From Actinomycetospora lemnae (GTDB taxonomy: Bacteria; Actinomycetota; Actinomycetes; Mycobacteriales; Pseudonocardiaceae), in NCBI RefSeq assembly GCF_028737315.1, contig NZ_JAQZAO010000002.1:186001-250000 (forward strand): DNA of 64,000 bases, given 5' to 3'. The position numbers were made by a program, and so were the translations under genes. This document shows positions 46,253 through 53,952 of the stretch, piece after piece; the first letter of the stretch is position 1; the number at the start of each line of letters is the position of its first letter. The notes under the pieces are model-generated. The model had not been told where the DNA came from. It saw nothing but the letters and a program-made list of their open reading frames with translations, and made no database searches.

Positions 46253-46521
46253 GGCGCCCGACCGGGGGCCGGCTCATGTGGTTGACGTGCGCCGTCGACG
46301 GCGCCGACCACGCCGTCTCGGACGCGGCGTTCCTCGCCGCGCAGGGCGGCGACGGGCGGTTCGAGGCGCTCTGCGAGGCGACCGTCTGGGCCTCGTCGCT
46401 CTCGTCTCCCCCGGCCTCGCGCTGCCCGTCGTGCTGCTCGGCCGCGGGCGAGCCCGCCCCCGGGGCGGGCGACCGTCGCGGCGGGCTCTGGTCGCGTCTC
46501 GTGCCGCGGGCGTCGGCGTGA
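46249..46521 (+). CDS. Small cysteine-containing protein coupled to DUF397
   Basis: A 90-residue protein. WLTCAVDGADHAVSDAAFL is followed by FEALCEATVWASSLSSPP and CPSCCSAA, giving two single Cys plus a C-x-x-C-C cluster that could bind zinc. Similar short proteins with the L-T-C-A-V-D-G opening occur beside DUF397 genes in other actinomycetes; no function is known. The GTG start overlaps the DUF397 stop by four bases, as expected of a coupled pair. Confidence 0.65.
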   Translation: MRRPTGGRLMWLTCAVDGADHAVSDAAFLAAQGGDGRFEALCEATVWASSLSSPPASRCPSCCSAAGEPAPGAGDRRGGLWSRLVPRASA

Positions 46522-46666
46522 CGGCCCGGTCGTCCCGCTCGGCGTAGATTCGCGGCACGGACAGAGCAGACGCTCATCGCGTAGGGCCGTTCGGCGTAGA
46601 GTAATCGATCAGTCTCCGGACGGCCCGCTGCATCACCCGGACAGGCAGCCGTACCCGTTTGGCCAA

Positions 46667-46694
46667 TTGCAGAGCGTCACCGATGCGCTAGGCT
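46667..46694 (+). promoter_or_regulatory. Possible promoter of the roadblock operon
   Basis: TTGCAG (46667-46672) and TAGGCT (46689-46694) are separated by 16 bases, a reasonable sigma-70-like arrangement 35 bases upstream of the first gene. The 207-bp gap before the gene holds nothing else but two copies of TCGGCGTAGA at 46539 and 46591. Confidence 0.4.
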
Positions 46695-46728
46695 CGTGAT
46701 GTCATCGAGCTGGCAGCGAGAGGATTCC

Positions 46729-47886
46729 GTGACCACGGCGGCGACGCGCCCGGCCCCTGCAGGGCCTGCTCCCGGGGCCCCACCGGCCCCGGCCGCCGCT
46801 ACCCCGCACCCCGGCCTGCTCGAACCCCTGCGTGACCTGCCCGGCCTGGCCCAAGCGCTCGCCCTCGACGCCGACGCGCCCGAACGGCGCGTGATCGCGG
46901 AGATCGGCGCCGACGAGGGCACGGCGCCCACGGTGCTCACGTGGGGGCGCCGCGCGGCCGCCGTCGCGGCCGACCGGGCTCTCGCCCTCGATGACCTCAT
47001 CGTCACCACCGATGCGGCGTACCACCTGCTGCGTCGGGCCGGCAGCACCTGGATCTACCTGCGGGTGCGCCGCGCCGACGGCAACCTGGCCCTCGCCCGC
47101 CGGCGCCTCGCGGCCGTCACCGGCGCGCGCGCCCATCCAGCTCCCGCGGCGAGCTCCACCCCGGCCCGGCCGGTCGAGCTCCCCGCGGGCCGGTTGTCGA
47201 CCACGCCGACCCCGGCGTCGTCCACGGCCCCCTCCCCTGCGGGCCGGTGGAACACCCGGCCGGACCGCCGACCCACCGACGCGTCGACAGCGCCGTCGAC
47301 GACACCGGCGACCAGCGCTCCGGCGGCCTCGCCGAGCCGGGCTCCGGCCGCCCTGCCTGCGCCGTCCGCACCGGCCGCCGCGGCTCCGTCCGCACCGGCA
47401 CCGGCACCGGCTCCGTCGGCACCGGCTCCGTCGGCACCGGTTCCGTCGGCTCCGTCGCCTCCGTCGGCACCGTCGGCTCCGTCGGCACCGGCAGCGGCTC
47501 CGTCCGCACCGGCAGCGGCTCCGTCCGCACCGGCAGCGGCTCCGTCCGCACCCGCGGCGCTGTTCGCTCCGGCGACGGCACCGTCGACCCCGGCCCCACC
47601 GGCCGCCGTGGCCCTGCCGACCCCCCGCCGGCCCCCGGGCGCGTCGCTGCCGGCCGCCGCCCGGAACCCGGCCCCCGCCGCCACCGAGGGCGACCGGGGC
47701 CCGTCCCCGCCGCGGGACTCGGCCGGTGTGCTCGGCCAGCGCTGGCGCACCGACCCCGAGACGTTGCGGCGGGTCCTCGCCGGCCTGCTCCGCCTGGGCC
47801 GTGCGCCCCAGGCAGCGCTCGCCGGCACCACCCCCGAACCGACCACCCGCTCCCCCGGAGCGACCCCGACACGGAGGAATCCATGA
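46729..47886 (+). CDS. Roadblock/LC7-like protein with long Pro-Ala linker
   Basis: A 385-residue protein in three parts. Residues about 30-135 resemble the following gene's product: LDDLIVTTDAAYHLLRR and the NLALARRRLAAVTG helix correspond to its ITLDTQYHLIRP and NLAMARRDLKI. Residues 135-320 are a Pro/Ala/Ser linker with repeated PSAPAA units. The C-terminus (VLGQRWRTDPETLRRVLAGL) is a predicted helix pair. No catalytic or GTPase motif is seen. GTG at 46729 follows AGAGGA. Its TGA overlaps the next ATG. Probably a scaffold for protein-protein contacts; function unknown. Confidence 0.65.
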   Translation: MTTAATRPAPAGPAPGAPPAPAAATPHPGLLEPLRDLPGLAQALALDADAPERRVIAEIGADEGTAPTVLTWGRRAAAVAADRALALDDLIVTTDAAYHLLRRAGSTWIYLRVRRADGNLALARRRLAAVTGARAHPAPAASSTPARPVELPAGRLSTTPTPASSTAPSPAGRWNTRPDRRPTDASTAPSTTPATSAPAASPSRAPAALPAPSAPAAAAPSAPAPAPAPSAPAPSAPVPSAPSPPSAPSAPSAPAAAPSAPAAAPSAPAAAPSAPAALFAPATAPSTPAPPAAVALPTPRRPPGASLPAAARNPAPAATEGDRGPSPPRDSAGVLGQRWRTDPETLRRVLAGLLRLGRAPQAALAGTTPEPTTRSPGATPTRRNP

Positions 47887-48323
47887 GTGACATCGAGTAC
47901 GCCCTCAACGCGGCCGCCAACATCAAGGGCGCGTTCGCCGTGGCCATCGTCGACTACGACAGCGGCATGACCCTCGGCTCGCGGGGCGGCAGCGCGGAGT
48001 TCGACCTCGACGTCGCCGCGCCCGGCAACAGCGAGGTCGTCCGCGCCAAGTTCGACGTCATGCAGAAGCTGGGCCTGCGCGAGACGATCGAGGACATCCT
48101 CATCACCCTCGACACGCAGTACCACCTGATCCGGCCGATCTACGGCAACCCGGACGACAAGATGTTCTTCTACCTGGTGCTCAACCGCCAGCAGGCGAAC
48201 CTCGCGATGGCCCGCCGGGACCTGAAGATCATCGGTCAGCGCTTCTACCTCGACGACCCGTCGTCGGCGGCGGCCGTCCCGCAGCAGGACCAGGGCTACT
48301 ACCAGCAGGTCGGGCGGCGCTGA
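47883..48323 (+). CDS. Roadblock/LC7-like protein
   Basis: A 146-residue protein of the actinobacterial roadblock-like type. It opens with DIEYALNAAANIKGAFAVAI and VDYDSGMTLGSRGG, continues with NSEVVRAKFDVMQKLGLRET, then EDILITLDTQYHLIRPIYG and NLAMARRDLKIIGQRF. This is a single alpha-beta roadblock fold, which usually dimerises and binds small GTPases or kinases. The last 25 residues are Gln/Tyr-rich and flexible. Its start overlaps the stop of the upstream paralogue by four bases. No MglA-like GTPase gene is in the window. Confidence 0.8.
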   Translation: MSDIEYALNAAANIKGAFAVAIVDYDSGMTLGSRGGSAEFDLDVAAPGNSEVVRAKFDVMQKLGLRETIEDILITLDTQYHLIRPIYGNPDDKMFFYLVLNRQQANLAMARRDLKIIGQRFYLDDPSSAAAVPQQDQGYYQQVGRR

Positions 48324-48351
48324 CGACGGTCGACGGACGGGAGCGGCGAGG

Positions 48352-49062
48352 GTGGGGCGACACCGCCACCTGACGTGCGTGCGGTCGGACGGGCTGTCGG
48401 CGGTGCTCCGCCCGCTGCTCGACGACCGCCGCATCGTCGCCGCCACCCTCGTCGACGCCGACAGCGGCCTGGTCCTCGACGGCTGTGTCGACGACCCCGG
48501 CGAGCACCCCGCGCTCGCCGACCTCGAGCTGCTGGGGGCGGCCCACGCCGACATGGTGCGGGCCGCCCTCGCGATCACCCCGACGCTCACGGAGCTGTCC
48601 GTGAGCACCGACGACGGCCACCACCACCTGCTCCACGCCGTGCCCGACCCGCACGGAGAGCGGCTGGTGGTGGCCGTCGTCGTCCGCGGCGCCCCCCGCC
48701 ACGTCGCCAAGGCCCGCCTGCGGCTGCGCACGGTGTCGGTGGAGGCGCTGACCGCCGGGCCGACGCTCCAGCGACGTCCGGTGAACGGCAGCTGGGTGGT
48801 CGAGGCGCCCGGCCCCGACGGCGCCGCCGCCACGGACGACCCCCAGGACCACCCCCACAACGGATCCCCCGACCGAGCCGACGGCCCACGACCGTCGGCC
48901 CCGGCGCCGTCGCTCGCCCCCCTGTCGGCGATGTCGCCCCGGAGCCCGACGCTGCCGTCCGGCCCGGGCGCGACCCCTCCGCCACCGACGGTCTCGTCGG
49001 TCGCGTCGTCGGCCGACGGCGTCGGTCAGCGCTCTCCGGGCCGGACGAGCCCGCTCTCGTAG
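48352..49062 (+). CDS. Roadblock-like protein with disordered tail
   Basis: A 236-residue protein, the third paralogue. LDDRRIVAATLVDADSGLVLDG is equivalent to the VDYDSGMTLG strand of its neighbour, and LTELSVSTDDGHHHLLHAVPDP to the ILITLDTQYHLI strand. VAKARLRLRTVSVEAL corresponds to the last helix. Residues 150-236 are Pro/Ser-rich and disordered. GTG at 48352 follows GGAGCGGCGAGG, 28 bases after the previous stop. Its final 37 bases overlap the 3' end of the convergent response-regulator gene. Confidence 0.65.
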   Translation: MGRHRHLTCVRSDGLSAVLRPLLDDRRIVAATLVDADSGLVLDGCVDDPGEHPALADLELLGAAHADMVRAALAITPTLTELSVSTDDGHHHLLHAVPDPHGERLVVAVVVRGAPRHVAKARLRLRTVSVEALTAGPTLQRRPVNGSWVVEAPGPDGAAATDDPQDHPHNGSPDRADGPRPSAPAPSLAPLSAMSPRSPTLPSGPGATPPPPTVSSVASSADGVGQRSPGRTSPLS

Positions 49063-49688
49063 GCCGCGACCACGAGCTGCGCCCGGTCGCGGGCGCCCAG
49101 CTTGGCGAGGAGGCGCCCGACGTAGGTCCGGGCCGTGTCCGGGCTGAGGTACAGCGCTGCGCCGATCTCGGCGTTGGACAGGCCCGCGCCGACGTGGGCG
49201 AGGACCTCGCGCTCCCGCGGCGTGAGCCCGGCCAGCCGGCCCGGGTCCACGGCGGGGCGGTCGGCCACCGCGGCCAGCACGCGACGGGTGACCGCCGGCG
49301 AGAGCAGGGCGTCGCCCCGCGCGACCGTGCGCACCGCCTCGCGGAGGGCGTCGGGAGCGGTGTCCTTGAGCAGGAACCCGGCGGCGCCCGCCCGGATCGC
49401 CTCGAAGAGGTACTCGTCGTCGTCGAACGTCGTCAGCATGACCACCCGGACGTCGGCGAGGACCGGGTCCGCCACGATCTGGCGAGCGGACCGGAGCCCG
49501 TCGGTGCCCGGCATCCGCACGTCCATGAGGACGACGTCCGGGCGCACCGTCCGGACGACGGCGAGGCCGGCCGCCCCGTCCGCGGCCTCCCCGGCCACGT
49601 GGATGTCCGGCGCCCGCTCCAGGAGCGCGCGCAGGCCCTCCCGCACGAGGTGCTGGTCGTCGACGATCACCACCGCGACGGTGCTCAC
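49026..49688 (-). CDS. NarL/LuxR-type response regulator
   Basis: A 220-residue response regulator. The receiver has acidic residues Asp10-Asp11, phosphoacceptor Asp56 in VVLMDVRMPG, and the conserved Lys in GFLLKDTAP. The LuxR/NarL HTH lies at about residues 155-205 (LTPREREVLAHVGAGLSNAEI, SPDTARTYVGRLLAKLGARD). It is the partner of the histidine kinase encoded immediately upstream; the kinase stop overlaps this GTG start by four bases. Its targets are unknown; the DUF1772 gene divergent from the kinase is one guess. Confidence 0.93.
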   Translation of the reverse strand: MSTVAVVIVDDQHLVREGLRALLERAPDIHVAGEAADGAAGLAVVRTVRPDVVLMDVRMPGTDGLRSARQIVADPVLADVRVVMLTTFDDDEYLFEAIRAGAAGFLLKDTAPDALREAVRTVARGDALLSPAVTRRVLAAVADRPAVDPGRLAGLTPREREVLAHVGAGLSNAEIGAALYLSPDTARTYVGRLLAKLGARDRAQLVVAAYESGLVRPGER

Positions 49689-50830
49689 GCCGCTCCCCCG
49701 CCGAGGGGGAGGCGGGCGTGCACGCGGTAGCCGCCGTCGACGCCGGGGCCGGCCGCGACCTCACCGCCGAGCAGCTCGACGCGTTCGGCCATGCCCCGCA
49801 GCCCGTGGCCGGCGTCCCCGGCGTGTCCCGGCGGGCCACCGCGCCCGTCGTCGGTGATCAGCAGGGTGAGGTCCGCCGCTCCGACGTCCACCCGGACCAC
49901 GGCGCGCGTCGCGTCGGCGTGGCGCAGGGCGTTGGTCAGCGCCTCCTGCACGACGCGGTAGGCGGTGGTGCCGGCGACCACGGGCAGGGCGTCCACCTCG
50001 CCCGCCACCCGCAGGTCGACCGGGAGCCCGCCGTCCCGCACCCGCTCCGCCAGCGCGGGGAGCTGGTCGATCCCCGGTGCCGGCTCCCGGCCGGCCTCGG
50101 CGCGGAGGGTGCCCAGCGTCGCGCGCAGCTCGGTCATGGCGCCGCCGCTCGCCGCCCGGATGGCGTCGAGGGACGCGCCCACCTCGGCGTACGCCCGGTC
50201 CGCGAGGGCCTCCTGCGCCACCGCCGACCGCATCGTCACGATCGACATCGTGTGGCCCAGGGTGTCGTGCAGCTCCCGGGCGATGCGGACACGCTCGGCG
50301 TCGACCTGGCGCGCCGCGTCGCGCCGGCGCTCCTCGTCCGCGGCCGCGGCCCGCCGGGCGAACTCCGCCTGCGCCACGCGGCGGCTGCGGACGGCGTCGC
50401 CGAGCGCGATCACCGCCGTCATGAGGGCCGCGTCGGTCACCAGGCCGAACGTGAGCAGGACGGTGAGGTCGTCGCCCTCGAGGAGGCGGACGCCCACCGA
50501 CACCGCGAGCAGTCCCGCACCGACCACCGCGGCGGCGAGCACCCGCCCGCGCTCGGCGGCGAGGTAGAGCACCGGCGCCATCGGCGCGGCGAGGCCGACC
50601 GCGGGGAGGTCGAGCGCGTAATACAGGACGAGGACCGCCGCGGTCGCGAGGAGGGCCGGCAGGGGCCACCGCCCGGCGGCGAGCACCAGGGCCGCGACCA
50701 CCAGCGCGCACCCGGCCGTGAGGACGGCCCGGGCGGGCGAGCCGGGGTCGGTGAGCAGCGCGACCGCGACGAGGCCCAGGACCGCGACGGCGAGCGCCAC
50801 CTCGAGGCGGCGGGGACGGGCGGGCTCCAC
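49685..50830 (-). CDS. Sensor histidine kinase (HisKA_3 type)
   Basis: A 381-residue membrane kinase. Four to five helices occupy residues 10-140 without an obvious extracytoplasmic sensor domain. A coiled segment leads to the HisKA_3 dimerisation box ERVRIARELHDTLGHTMSIV containing the phosphorylated His. The HATPase_c domain has an N-box in VVQEALTNALRHADA and G-boxes DDGRGGPPG and GHGLRGMAERV. It phosphorylates the adjacent NarL-type regulator. GTG at 50830 is the preferred start; a GTG at 50866 would add 12 residues. The stimulus cannot be read from the sequence, perhaps membrane stress. Confidence 0.9.
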   Translation of the reverse strand: MEPARPRRLEVALAVAVLGLVAVALLTDPGSPARAVLTAGCALVVAALVLAAGRWPLPALLATAAVLVLYYALDLPAVGLAAPMAPVLYLAAERGRVLAAAVVGAGLLAVSVGVRLLEGDDLTVLLTFGLVTDAALMTAVIALGDAVRSRRVAQAEFARRAAAADEERRRDAARQVDAERVRIARELHDTLGHTMSIVTMRSAVAQEALADRAYAEVGASLDAIRAASGGAMTELRATLGTLRAEAGREPAPGIDQLPALAERVRDGGLPVDLRVAGEVDALPVVAGTTAYRVVQEALTNALRHADATRAVVRVDVGAADLTLLITDDGRGGPPGHAGDAGHGLRGMAERVELLGGEVAAGPGVDGGYRVHARLPLGGGAA

Positions 50831-51005
50831 CCTGCCGCAGCGTAGGCCCGGTCCCCGCGCCCGCACCGTCGTCGGGAGGCGTCACTCGCCGCGCCGGTCG
50901 TACGTCGAGGAGCGACACCGGCGCACGCCACCGCCCGGACGCCCCACCGCCGCGGCGTCCCTAGCGTCGTCGAGCGCCCGCACCGCTCGACCGAGGAGGC
51001 TCCGC

Positions 51006-51542
51006 ATGTCCCGCGCCACGCTCACCACCGTCGTGCTCGCCGCGATGGTCTGGACGACGATGACCGCGTTCGGCGGGATCGCCGCCGAGACCGTGATCCT
51101 CTACCCGAACATCTTCGACGACCCGCCCGCGTCGCTGGAACGCGCCCGCGCGTTCCTCGTCGTCGCCGGCCCGGGCGACTACTACCCGCCGCTCGGCGCG
51201 GCGACGGTGCTGACCCTGCTCGCCGCGAGCGTGCTCACCTGGCGGGACCGGCGTCTGCGGTGGTGGGTCGTCGGCGCGGCTGCCGTGTTCGTCACGTGCG
51301 AGTTCCTCTTCTCCGCCGCGTTCTTCTGGCCGCGCAACACGATCATGTTCGTCGACCCGATCGGCATGCACTCCCCCGCCTACCTGCGGGAGGTCGCGGC
51401 GGAGTTCGTGGCGGGGCACCGGGTGCGCCTGGTGGGCAGCGCCGTCACCGCCGCGCTGGCGTTCGTCGCCCTGTGGCGTCGCCTCCGGTCGACCACCGCG
51501 CCGCGCCCGGTGGCCGGGCCGCCCCTCGAGACCGCACGATGA
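51006..51542 (+). CDS. DUF1772-like membrane protein
   Basis: A 178-residue protein with four predicted helices. A long loop after helix 1 contains AETVILYPNIFDDPPASLER, and the segment FFWPRNTIMF followed by GMHSPAYLREVAAEFVAGHR resembles the DUF1772/anthrone-oxygenase-like group, in which an N and R in the loop are conserved. Reaction unknown. The ATG has GAGGAGG seven bases upstream. It is divergent from the histidine kinase gene and is followed 40 bases later by a cupin gene on the same strand; the two are probably co-transcribed. Confidence 0.7.
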   Translation: MSRATLTTVVLAAMVWTTMTAFGGIAAETVILYPNIFDDPPASLERARAFLVVAGPGDYYPPLGAATVLTLLAASVLTWRDRRLRWWVVGAAAVFVTCEFLFSAAFFWPRNTIMFVDPIGMHSPAYLREVAAEFVAGHRVRLVGSAVTAALAFVALWRRLRSTTAPRPVAGPPLETAR

Positions 51543-51582
51543 GGCCCGACGCCGTCCCGCGACCCGGCCCGGAGGTGCCGCG

Positions 51583-52077
51583 ATGACCGAGCACCCCGAG
51601 GACGCCCGCGTGCTCCACCTGCCCACCGGCGAGACCGTCACGATCCTGCGGTCGGGCCGTGACGCGGACGGCGTCCTCGAGATCGAGGGCCTGCTCCCGC
51701 CCGGACTCGCGGGTCCGCCGCGGCACCGGCACCGGGCGCAGACCGAGACGTTCACGGTGCTCGAGGGACGGCTGCGCGTGACGGTCGGGCGGGAGACCCG
51801 CGTGCTGCGCGTCGGGGAGACCGCGGTGGTCCCCCCGACGGTGGTGCACGCCTTCGCCAACCCCTTCGACGAGCCCGCCCGCATCCGCGCGACCGAGGAG
51901 CCCGCCGGGCCGCTCGAGGAGCAGTTCCGCGCCCTGGCCCGGGCGGGCCGCGTGCCGCCGGTGCGGGAGCTCGCGGCCATCAACGTCCGGCACGGGCTCC
52001 CGTTCGCCCTCGCCGGGGTGCCCGAGGCGGTGCAGCGGCCGGTCTGGCGGCTCCTCGCCCGGCTGCACCGCGGCTGA
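51583..52077 (+). CDS. Cupin domain protein
   Basis: A 164-residue single-domain cupin. The first motif is GPPRHRHRAQTETFTVLEG, with two His and the Glu expected at the metal site, and the second is VPPTVVHAFANPFDEPARI with the third His. The C-terminal helical extension (about residues 110-164) is unlike a plain cupin and may cover the site. Its place after the DUF1772 gene suggests a small-molecule or polyketide-like role, as anthrone oxygenases and cupins co-occur, but this is speculation. It converges with egtD, 13 bases apart. Confidence 0.85.
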   Translation: MTEHPEDARVLHLPTGETVTILRSGRDADGVLEIEGLLPPGLAGPPRHRHRAQTETFTVLEGRLRVTVGRETRVLRVGETAVVPPTVVHAFANPFDEPARIRATEEPAGPLEEQFRALARAGRVPPVRELAAINVRHGLPFALAGVPEAVQRPVWRLLARLHRG

Positions 52078-52090
52078 CGCGGGCCCGTCC

Positions 52091-53062
52091 TCAGCGACGC
52101 ACAGCGAGGGACAGCGCGAACCGGCCCTGCGGGTCGGTGAACCACCCGTCGTGGGCGAACCCCGCGGCGTCCAGCTCCGCGCGGATCCCCTCGCGCGTGA
52201 ACTTCGTCGAGATCTCGGTGCGCATCTCCTCGCCCGCCGCGAAGTCGATCTCGAGGTCCAGCTCCGGCACCCGCACGTGCATCGCGCGCCGGGCCCGCAG
52301 GCGCATCTCGATGCGGCTGGCCTGCGGCACCCAGACGGCGAGGTGCTCGAAGCCGTCCGGGTCGAAGTCGGCGCCCAGCACGCGGTTGAGCACGGCGAGC
52401 ACGTTGAGGTCGAACGCCGCGGTCACGCCCTCGGCGTCGTCGTAGGCGGCCACGAGCGTCGCCTCGTCCTTGACGAGGTCGGTCCCGAGGAGGAACGCCT
52501 CCCCCGGGTCGAGCTCGTCGGCGAGGGCGGCGAGGAAGGCCTGGCGGTCCCCGGGCTCGAAGTTGCCGAGCGTCCCGCCGAGCAGCGCCACGAGCCGCCG
52601 CCCGTCGCGGGGGATGCTGCGCAGGTCGCTGGTGAAGTCGGCGACGACCCCGTGCACGTCGAGCCCCGGATAGGCCTCGATCAGCCCCGGCACCGCCTCC
52701 TCGAGCGCCGACGGCGACACGTCCACCGGCACGTAGCGGCGGAGGGTGCCGGCGCGGTCGAGGGCGTCGAGCAGCATCGGCGTCTTCGACGACGACCCCG
52801 ATCCCAGCTCGACGAGGGTGTCCGCCGCCGCGGCGCGGGCGATGGTGTCGGCGTGCTCGGCGAGGGCCTCACGCTCGGCCGTGAAGGGGTAGTACTCCCG
52901 CAGCGCGGTGATCTGCTCGAACAGCTCGCTCCCCCGCGCGTCGTAGAGCCACTGCGGGCTGAGCACCTTCGGGGTCGAGGTCAGGCCCCGCCGGGCGTCG
53001 GCGCGGAGGGCGGCGTCGGCGTCGGCGGCGGTGAGGTGTACGTCGAGCGCGGGCAGGCTCAT
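52091..53062 (-). CDS. egtD: L-histidine N-alpha-methyltransferase
   Basis: A 323-residue methyltransferase that trimethylates histidine to hercynine, the first committed step of ergothioneine synthesis. SPQWLYDARGSELFEQITAL near residue 35 and REYYPFTAERE are the family signature. The SAM site is VELGSGSSSKTPMLLDAL, and ALLGGTLGNFEPGDR follows. The C-terminal RTEISTKFTREGI and DGWFTDPQGRFALSLA complete the histidine pocket. ATG at 53062; the 84-base gap to egtC holds nothing notable. Last gene of an egtA-B-C-D operon. Confidence 0.93.
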   Translation of the reverse strand: MSLPALDVHLTAADADAALRADARRGLTSTPKVLSPQWLYDARGSELFEQITALREYYPFTAEREALAEHADTIARAAAADTLVELGSGSSSKTPMLLDALDRAGTLRRYVPVDVSPSALEEAVPGLIEAYPGLDVHGVVADFTSDLRSIPRDGRRLVALLGGTLGNFEPGDRQAFLAALADELDPGEAFLLGTDLVKDEATLVAAYDDAEGVTAAFDLNVLAVLNRVLGADFDPDGFEHLAVWVPQASRIEMRLRARRAMHVRVPELDLEIDFAAGEEMRTEISTKFTREGIRAELDAAGFAHDGWFTDPQGRFALSLAVRR

Positions 53063-53146
53063 CGGTGTCGGGTCACGTCCTGGGGTCGGGGCGCGCCCGC
53101 GGTCGGGCGCGCCGGCGTTCACGGCGTCGGGAACGGGAGAGCGCGG

Positions 53147-53947
53147 CTACAGGGCCGTGACGGTCACGGCGGGCGGGACGTGCGGCGCACCGGCCCGGGC
53201 GACGAGCAGCGAGCCGTCGGGCACCGGCACCCAGGCGGCGTCGTCGTCCAGGGGCTCGGAGGCCACCGTCACCGCGCCGTCGGGACGGACGCGGTAGGAC
53301 AGGGCGTGGTCGACGGCCGTCGCGACGATCTGCTCGCCGTCGCCGAGCAGCAGGTTCAGCCGGGAACCCGGCGCGGCGGCGAGGGTGTCGGCGACGACGC
53401 CGGCCAGCGCGTCGGCGGGGTCCTTGCCGGCCGCCAGCCGCGCGCGGACCAGCGCCCAGAGCAGGGCGGAGTCGGTGGCGGCGTCGAGGGTCAGCAGGTC
53501 GACCGGCGCCAGCGTGCCGGCGAGGTCGGCCATGCTGTGGGGCCAGCCGCGCACGACGCCGTTGTGGCTGAACAGCCGCCCGCCGTCCGCGGAGTCCCGG
53601 AAGGGCGCGCAGGCGGCGGTGGACACCGGCATGCCGACCGTCGCCGAGCGCACCGCGGCCACCAGTGCGGTGGTCTCCACGGCCCGCGCGAGGTCGAGGA
53701 ACGACGCGTCGGTCCACATCGGGTCGTCGCGCCGGTAGAGCGCCGGTCCTCGTGAGCGATCTTTCGAGCCATGGCTCGGAAGATCGCTCACGTACCAGCC
53801 GACGCCGAACCCGTCGGCGTTGACGGTGCCGCCGCCGCGCATGTCGGCGGGGGCGTAGCTCTGGACGAGCAGCGCGTGGGACGGCTCGGTCAGCAGCGAC
53901 GCGAGCGTCACCGGCGTCGGGCCCACGTGGGCCAGGTGGCGGCACAC
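53147..53947 (-). CDS. egtC: Gamma-glutamyl-hercynylcysteine S-oxide hydrolase
   Basis: A 266-residue Ntn-type amidotransferase. It starts with GTG and Cys2 in VCRHLAH, the catalytic nucleophile exposed after removal of Met. NADGFGVGWY, FSHNGVVRGW and ATDSALLWALV are class II glutaminase motifs. It removes glutamate from the EgtB product. Between YV and ALYRRD (about residues 53-67) lies a short extra segment encoded by a 40-bp palindrome, absent from the homologues I know. Start lies five bases after the egtB stop, so it is co-translated with egtB. Confidence 0.92.
   Translation of the reverse strand: MCRHLAHVGPTPVTLASLLTEPSHALLVQSYAPADMRGGGTVNADGFGVGWYVSDLPSHGSKDRSRGPALYRRDDPMWTDASFLDLARAVETTALVAAVRSATVGMPVSTAACAPFRDSADGGRLFSHNGVVRGWPHSMADLAGTLAPVDLLTLDAATDSALLWALVRARLAAGKDPADALAGVVADTLAAAPGSRLNLLLGDGEQIVATAVDHALSYRVRPDGAVTVASEPLDDDAAWVPVPDGSLLVARAGAPHVPPAVTVTAL
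53752..53791. repeat. 40-bp near-perfect palindrome inserted in egtC
   Basis: GTGAGCGATCTTTCGAGCC-AT-GGCTCGGAAGATCGCTCAC: twenty-base arms matching except for one pair (T/G). It is in frame and encodes about 13 residues of EgtC (V-S-D-L-P-S-H-G-S-K-D-R-S). The first eleven bases recur alone at 5124-5134. Confidence 0.8.
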
Positions 53948-53952
53948 GTCGG

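Noticed and set aside
46539-46600. Direct repeat TCGGCGTAGA as operator pair
   Set aside because: Two 10-bp copies 52 bases apart with no symmetry; could be chance or -10-like sequences.
47380-47570. Repeated CCGTCGGCACCGG-type DNA as a mobile or regulatory repeat
   Set aside because: It is explained by the coding sequence of a Pro/Ala/Ser linker.
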